This document shows positions 57,094 to 64,000 of a stretch of 64,000 nt of DNA, in pieces (the first letter of the stretch is position 1; each line of letters opens with the position of its first letter). The notes beneath the pieces are model-generated. The model was not told the DNA's origin, did not search any database, and worked only from the letters and a program-made list of their open reading frames with translations. The position numbers and the translations under genes are program-made. Source of the DNA: DAOUET01 sp034430155 (GTDB lineage Bacteria > Chloroflexota > Anaerolineae > Anaerolineales > UBA4823); the NCBI GenBank assembly GCA_034430155.1, contig DAOUET010000037.1:12472-76471 (forward strand). The letters run 5' to 3'.

Positions 57094-58677
57094 CTAAACA
57101 GCCAGCTGGTTCAGTACCTTCCTTTTGTACGCTCGCCAGGTCATTGCCCATCGTCCCGGATCGTCCAAAGAAGTATGGTCAATGCTATGTATTGTGCTAT
57201 TGTGAGGAGCGCTCTTGACCAGCTCGGGTTCACGATAAGCTTCTTCGGCAACGTGTTCCAAGATAGCCACATATTCATCCAGCTCTTCTTTGGAATACGA
57301 TTCGGTTGGTTCTAAAGTACACGGCTCTGGCACAATGAAAGGGTGATGGCTGGTCCAGTAATGGACCCCAAAGTCTGCCGCCCTTAGTCCGATTTCCTCA
57401 GAATGGACCCCTGTCTCCATAAATAGGGTTTCCCAACTGTAGCGCACCTGTTCGATGCGGCTTTTACCCTTGGCGAAGGGCGCGCTTACCCCCCGGATTT
57501 TAAGTATCTTATTGAGCAGATAATTGTTATTGAGTACCGCTACCTCAGAGACTTCCCGCAAGCCCGCTTCACCCAGGCTCATCACCCAGGCATAGGCTCT
57601 CAGGATCACCGGCGCAACACCATAAAAAGGACCGACTTTTCCAATACTGTCGGGCAAATCGTAATCCAGGTAGAAGTGATCTCCATCAAACGCCACCAAT
57701 GGCACCGGCAGGAATCGGGTCAATTCCTCCCTGACGCCACTGGCACCCACCGCCGGTCCACCACTTCCATGCGGTGATGAGAAAGTCTTATGCAGGTTAA
57801 AATGACAAAGGTCGAAATCGGCTTGCTTCGCCCGCGTAATCCCCAGGATGCCGTTAGCATTGGCCTGGTCGTAAGCACACAGCCCTCCGGCCTCGTGCAC
57901 AATTTCCACGAACTTATCGATCTCTGGGTTGAAAATACCTGTATCTTCCGGATTGGTGATCATCAGCCCTGCGGTTCGCTCCGAGACCGCCGCCTTCAAC
58001 CCCTCCACCTCGGGATAGCCGTTCTCATCTGGATACAATGTAATAACCCTGAAACCTGCTGTTTTGGCGCAGGCTGCGTTGGAAGGGTGAGAAAAGATCG
58101 TGGTGATGATCTCATCTCTTTTACCTGACTCCCCTCGGCTTGCATGGTATGCCCGCATAATGGCTGCATTCGTATAGATGGCAGCTGATCCGCCTCCGGG
58201 TTGCAAGGAGAATCTATCCATCCCTGAGATCTCTTTGAGCATCTCTTCGAATCGATACATGATCTCCAGTATGCCTTGCAAGGTTGTTTGATCCTGAAGC
58301 GGGTGAACCTCAGCCAATTTAGCGCTTCTTGCCAGCTGGTCATTTACTTTAGGGCTGTACTTCATTGTGCAAGTCCCCTGTCCCACATCGATGTTTACAT
58401 CGGTACCCAGGTTTTCCTGGGAGAGCCGTATATAATGCCGCAACACCTGCGGTTGTGAGAGTTCAGGAAGGTTGGCAGACTCCTTTCTGATCATCTTCTC
58501 CGGCAGGAGCGCTAGCACATCTCCAACCTTGTCAGTGATTTCGTACTCCACTTCAGGTACTAATATCCCTCGCAGCCCTTTCCGGCTCATTTCGAAAATA
58601 ATGGGTTCGTCCCATTTTGCTTGATGGAACCTGCGCAGGTGTGATTTTTGAAATGTTCCGCTTATATGTTCCGCCAT
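57094..58677 (-). CDS. GcvPB-like PLP-dependent protein (glycine decarboxylase subunit 2 homologue, divergent)
   Basis: 527 residues. The PLP lysine is Lys297 in HFNLHKTFSSPHG. N-terminal SQENLGTDVNI and GTCTMKYSPKVN match GcvPB. But hallmark GcvP motifs are altered: the HGTNPASA segment reads HPSNAACA (His197), the DGANLNA segment reads DQANANG, and the HGGGGPG loop reads HGSGGPA. The start is 1 nt after the GcvPA-like stop, with GGAGG upstream. No gcvT, gcvH or lpd is nearby. Canonical glycine cleavage is therefore doubtful. Confidence 0.83.
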   Translation of the reverse strand: MAEHISGTFQKSHLRRFHQAKWDEPIIFEMSRKGLRGILVPEVEYEITDKVGDVLALLPEKMIRKESANLPELSQPQVLRHYIRLSQENLGTDVNIDVGQGTCTMKYSPKVNDQLARSAKLAEVHPLQDQTTLQGILEIMYRFEEMLKEISGMDRFSLQPGGGSAAIYTNAAIMRAYHASRGESGKRDEIITTIFSHPSNAACAKTAGFRVITLYPDENGYPEVEGLKAAVSERTAGLMITNPEDTGIFNPEIDKFVEIVHEAGGLCAYDQANANGILGITRAKQADFDLCHFNLHKTFSSPHGSGGPAVGASGVREELTRFLPVPLVAFDGDHFYLDYDLPDSIGKVGPFYGVAPVILRAYAWVMSLGEAGLREVSEVAVLNNNYLLNKILKIRGVSAPFAKGKSRIEQVRYSWETLFMETGVHSEEIGLRAADFGVHYWTSHHPFIVPEPCTLEPTESYSKEELDEYVAILEHVAEEAYREPELVKSAPHNSTIHSIDHTSLDDPGRWAMTWRAYKRKVLNQLAV

Positions 58678-58678
58678 C

Positions 58679-60076
58679 TTATTTCAAAGCCTCCTGCAAT
58701 GCCCCCAATAGATAGTCGATATCCTCTTTGGCGTGAATTTCTGTTACGCAGTACAAGGCGCTCTCGCCCAGCTCTGGAAATTCTTCTGTCAGATCCTTCC
58801 CGCCAAATATCCCTTGATCCAACAGCGCTTTGTTGATTTCCTTCACCGACTTGCCTGTGCCATCGAAATTCACTACGAAATCTTTAAAATGTGGAGAATT
58901 AAACATGGGAGCCTTTACCCTCCCTATCCTCCCGATCTCCATGGCCGCGTATTGACCTTTCGCTAAGATTGTTTTACCGATTTCTCTCATACCCTGAGGA
59001 CCCATCAGGGCCAGGTATACGCCAGCGGTTATCCCCCATAAGGCTGCTGCCGTTCCCACCCATTCCTTTCCATGCTCTCTATGCGCAAAGGAGGTCCTTT
59101 CATAAGCTACATCTCCAAATCCGTATTCCCCCTCTACATTGGTAGATGCAATCCCAAACAGCCGTGAGGGATATTCCATCACGTACTTCTCTTCATCCCG
59201 GCTGGCAATATAACCGGCCTGCCCACCTCCAAACTGCATGTGCATCCCTAATGGCTGAATGTCACCACAAACAATATCAGCTCCGTAATCAGCGGGGGGT
59301 CTCAAAACTCCCAGCGAAATGGGATCAGCCCCAACCACGCATATGGCGCCCAGCTCGTGAGCTAATTTGCTGATTTCATCCCCATTCGTCTCGATAATTC
59401 CCAGATAATTAGGGTTTTCCAGGTAAACTGCCGCACTTTTCTCTGAGATTTCCCTTTTGAGGGATGCCAAATCTATCATCCCGCTATCGGGATCATAGCC
59501 TACCAACTTTATCTTGATCTCTGGTTTGCAGTATTCCACGATCTTCCAGAGTTTATTTTTAGCGATGGTAGCTGATACCAGCACCTCATCTCGCCCGCTT
59601 ATACGCGCCGCCATCCGAATGGCTGTTGCCGCAGCTTGGTAGCCATCATAAGTCGGTACGTTGACTACCTCCATGTTGAGCAGCTCGCCCATCATGCTGG
59701 CGTATTCGAAGAGGACCTGGAAACGACCATGGTCGTCGTAAGGTTCCCCCGCATATGCAGTTAAGAATTCTCCACGCTGGTTGACCTCGTCGCAAACGGC
59801 CGGCACATAATGCTGGTAGCATCCCGCGCCTAAGAAATTCAGATATTCGCTGGTGGAACAATTTTTCGCCAGGAGGCCTTCTACGTGCTTCTTCAACGCG
59901 AACTCGCTTAGCAATGGTTCGGGTAGATTCAAACTCCCCTTAACCCGTAATCGTTCTGGCACGTCTTTATAGAACCCTTCGATATCCTTGCTGCCCACTT
60001 CTCTGAGCATTTCTTCTTTAATCTCAGGTACTGAATTGGGAATGTACGGGAATACCCTCTTCTTCTGATCCTTCAT
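58679..60076 (-). CDS. GcvPA-like PLP-fold protein (glycine decarboxylase subunit 1 homologue, divergent)
   Basis: 465 residues, the usual length. It begins in the GcvPA manner (FPYIPNSVPEIKEEMLREVG) and has FLGAGCYQHYVPAV and a GEFLTAY segment. However, the nearly invariant YTPYQPExSQG stretch is replaced by YAGEPYDDHGRF. Downstream MYDG-type ATALAEA reads TYDGYQAAATA. GGGAG lies 10 nt upstream of the ATG. First gene of a four-gene operon; the 221-nt region before it shows no glycine-riboswitch motif that I recognise. Confidence 0.82.
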   Translation of the reverse strand: MKDQKKRVFPYIPNSVPEIKEEMLREVGSKDIEGFYKDVPERLRVKGSLNLPEPLLSEFALKKHVEGLLAKNCSTSEYLNFLGAGCYQHYVPAVCDEVNQRGEFLTAYAGEPYDDHGRFQVLFEYASMMGELLNMEVVNVPTYDGYQAAATAIRMAARISGRDEVLVSATIAKNKLWKIVEYCKPEIKIKLVGYDPDSGMIDLASLKREISEKSAAVYLENPNYLGIIETNGDEISKLAHELGAICVVGADPISLGVLRPPADYGADIVCGDIQPLGMHMQFGGGQAGYIASRDEEKYVMEYPSRLFGIASTNVEGEYGFGDVAYERTSFAHREHGKEWVGTAAALWGITAGVYLALMGPQGMREIGKTILAKGQYAAMEIGRIGRVKAPMFNSPHFKDFVVNFDGTGKSVKEINKALLDQGIFGGKDLTEEFPELGESALYCVTEIHAKEDIDYLLGALQEALK

Positions 60077-60297
60077 TTCTGGTAATCTCCCTTTCTAAGT
60101 GATGGAATCATCCCTTTCATGGAACATTGCCCTGCCAGCCACCCTCCAATTCGGGTGCAGTACCCCATTGACTGGCTGGAAACGAGATAGATTAATTTAT
60201 TCAAGATTCACCCATCCATTCTTCACTTATTAAAATCCTCGCAGACCATTTGCCTACCATATGTACAGGAAGCCATGGCTTCAATCAGCAGATGCTC

Positions 60298-61566
60298 TTA
60301 TTCAGGAGTCCCCTCCGAAGCCCACGCTTCTGGACCCATCTTGGCCTGACCGATCTCACCCGCCCTTCGAATAGCGAGCTTGACAAAGATCGGACCGATT
60401 ATTTGCACGATGAATGTGGTTGCCAGTATCACATTTACGATCAGAACACCTAGAGCTTTACCCTCTTCACCTAAATTAATAAATCTCCTCGAAGACGCGA
60501 TCGCAAGACCCATAGCAACACCTGCCTGGGAGAGTAATCCCAAACCCAGGTTGTTTCTGACCTGCGGCGCAGCGCCTCCCAAGCTCCCACCTATCCAGGC
60601 GCCTGTGATTTTTCCAAAGCTTCGCAGCACCACGTAAATCACACCAATCAGCCCCATGGTCGGTAAAAAACTTATTTGGAAGCGCGCCCCCACCAGAGCG
60701 AAGAACAACACGTAGATCACCGGGCCGGCTTGTTCGATTGTGAAACGAATGTGTCTGGCATGGTCGGGATACCGGTTTACCACGACAACCCCCAGGATCA
60801 TATTGGTCATAATCAATGAGAAACCAAGCGCCTCAGAAAGCCCTCCGCATAACAGCACGAAGCCAATCGAGATTGCCATCGCATCGTGCATTTTCTCCAG
60901 TCTGTGTAGGATAAAATCTAAAAGCATCCCCATGACCAACCCTAAAAGCACAGAGCCGCCTATCTCAATCAAAGGCAATTGAATCAATGCTGACGCCGAA
61001 AGATCTCCCTTGCCGGTAATCATCCACTCTGCTAAGGCTGCTGCCACGCTATAGAGCAGCAGGGCGATGGCATCATCTAAGCCGACCACAGCTAATAAGG
61101 TCGTAGTAAGCGGGCCGCGGGCATCATATTCAGCTAGCACATCAACCGTCGCGGCTGGAGCTGTCGCAGAGGCTAACGCTCCAAAAATCAGGGCGACACT
61201 CCAGGAATGAGTGAGGCTGAATATCCCCAATGCAACCAGGAAAAAGGTTCCAAATGCCTCAAAGAGGAGGATCGTTGTGATGCTGCGTCCCAGATCGCGC
61301 AGGTCCCGGTAGCGTAAATGGCTGCCCATATCAAATCCAATCAGTCCCAGGGCCATTTGGCTGATTATGGATAATTCCTCAACCAATACCAGAGGCACAA
61401 GATTAAGGAATGAATTCCCTAATACTACCCCTGTCACGATAAATCCAACTACATTGGGTATGCCCATGCGCTGGAATATTTTGCTGCCTAAAAAAGCGAC
61501 TGCCAGCAAAATGCCAATATTTACCAGGATGTTGGGTGTATAGTGAAGACCCCAAGCATCGAACAT
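60298..61566 (-). CDS. CPA2-type cation/proton antiporter (Kef/NapA-like)
   Basis: 422 residues from ATG 61566 (AAGGA 5 nt upstream; the longer frame to 61596 lacks a site). Twelve or thirteen TM segments without a C-terminal regulatory domain. Features: IPNVVGFIVTGVVLG near the N-terminus and a VVGLDDAIALLL motif with paired aspartates typical of the ion-binding site. It could exchange Na+ or K+ for H+. Separated by about 115 nt from the aminotransferase gene. Confidence 0.9.
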   Translation of the reverse strand: MFDAWGLHYTPNILVNIGILLAVAFLGSKIFQRMGIPNVVGFIVTGVVLGNSFLNLVPLVLVEELSIISQMALGLIGFDMGSHLRYRDLRDLGRSITTILLFEAFGTFFLVALGIFSLTHSWSVALIFGALASATAPAATVDVLAEYDARGPLTTTLLAVVGLDDAIALLLYSVAAALAEWMITGKGDLSASALIQLPLIEIGGSVLLGLVMGMLLDFILHRLEKMHDAMAISIGFVLLCGGLSEALGFSLIMTNMILGVVVVNRYPDHARHIRFTIEQAGPVIYVLFFALVGARFQISFLPTMGLIGVIYVVLRSFGKITGAWIGGSLGGAAPQVRNNLGLGLLSQAGVAMGLAIASSRRFINLGEEGKALGVLIVNVILATTFIVQIIGPIFVKLAIRRAGEIGQAKMGPEAWASEGTPE

Positions 61567-61680
61567 ACTTATCCTTTCTCGAACACGAGATCGCAACCCG
61601 TTATTGGTCCTGTACGATTATCCAGGAGTAAAACCTGCCAGCTGGTCAAGTGTCGGATGTTGCAGGCTTTCAAAACCAGG

Positions 61681-62865
61681 TCAGAGCATTTTCGAACGAG
61701 GTAACCTCTCGAAGAAACTGCGAAGTCTTTCTAGTCCTTCCAAAATTAATTTCATGGATGTTGCGTAAGATAGCCTTAGATACCCTTCACCATATCTTCC
61801 GAACGATGAACCTGGCAGTACTGCCACACCCGCTTGGTCAAGCAACCAATTGGCGATCTCTTCGGAAGACCTGCCATAAGACTTAATATTGGGGAATACG
61901 TAGAAAGCTCCCTGAGGTTTCTGGCACATGATCCCTGGAATGTCATTTAAACCAGCCACCATCAGGTCACGCTTTCTTTGGTATAACGCCACAGCCTGCC
62001 TGGTTTGTTCTTGAGGTCCCTGCAAAGCTTCCAACCCGGCAAGTTGGGTAAAGTGAGCTGTGCAACCGATTGAATGTGTGAGTAGTAGTTCCACCCGTCT
62101 TGCCAGCCCCTTGGGCATTATGCCGAAACCTAATCGCCAGCCAGTCATGGCATAAGTTTTAGAAAAACCGTCGACGATCACTGTCCTTTCGGACATGCCA
62201 GGAATAGCTGCTATCGAAGGAGCACCCATACCTTCGTAAACTGTCCTGCTGTAAATTTCATCAGACAGCAACCAACAATCATGCTTCTTGGCTATCTCGG
62301 CTATATGCTCCAGTTCAGCCTTTGCCAGAACCCCTCCGGTTGGGTTGCTGGGTGAATTTATGATAATCACCTTGGTTCGATCATTCACAAGCTGGTCAAG
62401 AGCCTCTAAATCAAAAGAAATTTTCTTGTCTTCGCTTAGGCGTACGGGCACTGGGACGCCCTCAGCGACATCAATAATGGCCCGGTAAGAGGGAAATCCC
62501 GGATCGGGATAGACCACTTCATCACCGGCTTCAATCAGAGCCAGGATCGGGAAAAAAAGAATTGGTTTTGCGCCTGGACTCACCACCACTTGATCTGGAT
62601 AAATTGTGATGTCTCGCTGCTTGCCTGCTTCAACCGCGATCGCCTCTCGAAGTTCTGGAATTCCCACCGGTGAGGTATAGCGTGTCTTCCCTGCGGCTAT
62701 CGCCCGAATCCCCGCCAGGCTGATATTCGCGAAGGTATCAAAATCTGGCTGCCCAACCTCAAAATGAATGATCTCTCGCCCCTCAGCCTCCAGCAGTTGA
62801 GCTCGCGCCAAAACCTGGTATGCGCCTTCCGGTTCCAGAGCCTCCGTACGCTTGGCGTATGCCAT
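61681..62865 (-). CDS. Class I/II pyridoxal-phosphate aminotransferase
   Basis: 394 residues of the aspartate aminotransferase fold. VGQPDFDTF near the N-terminus, SPSNPTGGV (NPTG, PLP/substrate binding), LLSDEIY and the Schiff-base lysine in DGFSKTYAMTGWRLG, with the carboxylate-binding Arg in YLRLSYA near the C-terminus. Substrate unclear; aspartate/prephenate and LL-DAP type enzymes share this layout. AGGAGG lies 8 nt before the ATG. Confidence 0.93.
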   Translation of the reverse strand: MAYAKRTEALEPEGAYQVLARAQLLEAEGREIIHFEVGQPDFDTFANISLAGIRAIAAGKTRYTSPVGIPELREAIAVEAGKQRDITIYPDQVVVSPGAKPILFFPILALIEAGDEVVYPDPGFPSYRAIIDVAEGVPVPVRLSEDKKISFDLEALDQLVNDRTKVIIINSPSNPTGGVLAKAELEHIAEIAKKHDCWLLSDEIYSRTVYEGMGAPSIAAIPGMSERTVIVDGFSKTYAMTGWRLGFGIMPKGLARRVELLLTHSIGCTAHFTQLAGLEALQGPQEQTRQAVALYQRKRDLMVAGLNDIPGIMCQKPQGAFYVFPNIKSYGRSSEEIANWLLDQAGVAVLPGSSFGRYGEGYLRLSYATSMKLILEGLERLRSFFERLPRSKML

Positions 62866-63060
62866 TTCTCGATCCTCCTAAACTCCTAGCGCTTTTTATC
62901 TTGTGATGTGCTAATAAACCCCTTAATCTAGGCAGGTCATAAAAAACTCACCCATAACTTCCCCTTCATCGCCATGAAATTCAGCACCAAGTACAGACCT
63001 AATTCAAGATATTCAATTTTATCATCCCCCTGCCCTGCTACTGCTCAATAAGATCGTATC

Positions 63061-63789
63061 TTATTTTTGGCGAATATTTATACCGCTTTGATCGGTGTGA
63101 AATTCATATTGCTGCCCGTTAACTTCCATAACGACCTTGAACCCCGGTGTGATCACCTCCGCGCAGGTTTCATCAGGTCCTGGCAAGCCAAAACAGGCAT
63201 CCGGCCAGTCCACTTGCTCCGTTGAGATAATCTTGACCTCATCAACTGATACGCCTAAGCTTTCACTTAATCGGCTTATGGCTTCAAGCATGGCTTGGGC
63301 GGGTAGGTTTCCTGATGAAGCTGTGGACTTCCCTGCGATTCGTTCACCTAGGACACTGCTGAGGAAATTAATTACGCCGCTATCCTGACCGACATACAGC
63401 ACAATCATATTGCCATTCGCCCAGAAATTCGGCTGTTCTATCCACGAGGGCAGGTTATTGCCGATCTTTGTCCCATCTTCTGAGATCGTATCCGAGACTG
63501 ATTTTCGGGTACTCTCATCAGCGAATTGATACACTTGAACTTCCGCACCGTTGACTTTAAACAAATTCCCGGTAACCTCGAAAAATGGTTGTTTCACCCC
63601 TCCTTCGGGTTCTACAGTGGCGCCTTCAGCGCGTAGTACCTCCACTAGATCCCAAAAACTGCCTATTTCGTTCGCCTGAGACCCTGGCGTAGCGCTTGCG
63701 GGTAATGCTGTCGTGGGGGTACAGGCTGTCATAAACACAACCAACCCAAGGACCAATAAAATGGTGGTTTGCTTCCAACTTCTTTCCAT
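63061..63789 (-). CDS. Two-domain lipoprotein of unknown function
   Basis: 242 residues. Lipoprotein signal with lipobox MTAC (Cys23) and a short Thr/Ala linker. The first domain (about 45-140) reads SFWDLVEVLRAEGATVEP with a VYVGQDSGVINFL ending. The second (about 165-242) reads VDWPDACFGLPGPDETCAEVITPGF...YEFHTDQSG, a small domain seen in secreted proteins of Chloroflexota and cyanobacteria. AGGAG lies 6 nt before the ATG. Confidence 0.86.
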   Translation of the reverse strand: MERSWKQTTILLVLGLVVFMTACTPTTALPASATPGSQANEIGSFWDLVEVLRAEGATVEPEGGVKQPFFEVTGNLFKVNGAEVQVYQFADESTRKSVSDTISEDGTKIGNNLPSWIEQPNFWANGNMIVLYVGQDSGVINFLSSVLGERIAGKSTASSGNLPAQAMLEAISRLSESLGVSVDEVKIISTEQVDWPDACFGLPGPDETCAEVITPGFKVVMEVNGQQYEFHTDQSGINIRQK

Positions 63790-63868
63790 GCGTTTCTCCT
63801 ATTTGAGAACTCTTATTTGCATCCATCGCCAACTTTTGGACATATATGGCATCTCAATTGTATTCTAA

Positions 63869-63924
63869 TTGACGAATCAGACTGAAGTCGTACAATTGAC
63901 ATGGCAAGGTGTCATTAGTATCTA
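63869..63924 (+). promoter_or_regulatory. Tandem candidate promoters reading off the right edge
   Basis: Two overlapping box pairs on the plus strand: TTGACG (63869-63874), 16 nt, TACAAT (63891-63896); and TTGACA (63896-63901), 17 nt, TATCTA (63919-63924). They would serve a gene beyond 64000; no coding start is visible before the window ends. Confidence 0.45.
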
Positions 63925-64000
63925 TAACGAAAGGTATCATTAAAGAAAAGGGACACGGCAGATCGATTGTCATTCGGTCGAGAAGACCGTCTCAGAGCTC

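Noticed and set aside
60077..60297. Glycine riboswitch upstream of the GcvPA-like gene.
   Set aside because: The region has no recognisable glycine-aptamer core; only a small GGGTACTGCACCC hairpin was seen.

Overview
The window reads as a chromosomal segment of a Chloroflexota bacterium, most likely class Anaerolineae. The evidence is a set of lineage-flavoured proteins: two very large membrane proteins with the DUF2298 / 'Chlor_Arch_YYY' signature, lipoproteins with Thr/Pro- and VEVTR-rich linkers, a secreted subtilase ending in a YLP-type tail, and a run of GT39-like membrane glycosyltransferases. Nearly everything lies on the minus strand. No rRNA, tRNA, CRISPR array or intact insertion sequence was seen.

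Layout, left to right. (1) 1-7.7 kb: rpoC, cut by the left edge, with its own consensus promoter placed at the stop codon of a 1103-residue hybrid sensor histidine kinase; rpoB is not the neighbour. (2) 7.8-10.7 kb: cmk followed by three overlapping PlsC-type acyltransferases. (3) 10.7-30.9 kb: a cell-surface glycosylation cluster: three GT39-like GT-C proteins (one fused to a DUF2298 domain), a stand-alone DUF2298 protein, a secreted S8 protease, a GT4 glycosyltransferase, a CDP-paratose-2-epimerase-like SDR and an AglD-like flippase, ending against lepA and tlyA. (4) 33.5-39.4 kb: a TetR-controlled ABC exporter operon (permease, HlyD adaptor, two ATPases) with a small nucleotidyltransferase-fold protein wedged between the two ATPase genes; the operator is an 18-bp perfect palindrome at the tetR promoter. 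(5) 39.5-43.7 kb: pterin carbinolamine dehydratase, two small membrane proteins, a response-regulator diguanylate cyclase and a YifB/ComM AAA protein. (6) 43.8-49.3 kb: a gene-poor accessory stretch with a broken phosphoesterase, lipoproteins, small orphan genes and long non-coding gaps. (7) 49.4-54.6 kb: an MFS transporter facing a zinc-ribbon / DegV / PlsX / RibD-like operon. (8) 54.7-60.1 kb: a four-gene operon of two divergent glycine-decarboxylase-like PLP proteins, a COG3199 (AcoX-like) kinase and an SDR. (9) 60.3-64 kb: a CPA2 antiporter, a class I aminotransferase and a lipoprotein.

How the genes work together: PlsX, DegV (FakB-like) and the PlsC set point to phospholipid acyl-chain supply. 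The GT39/GT4/flippase/epimerase block should build and transfer sugars to exported proteins or lipids outside the membrane. The best candidates for an undescribed system are the GcvPA/GcvPB-like operon, which has lost hallmark glycine decarboxylase motifs while keeping the PLP lysine, and the ABC exporter with an embedded nucleotidyltransferase. All family assignments are made by reading motifs; no database search was run.
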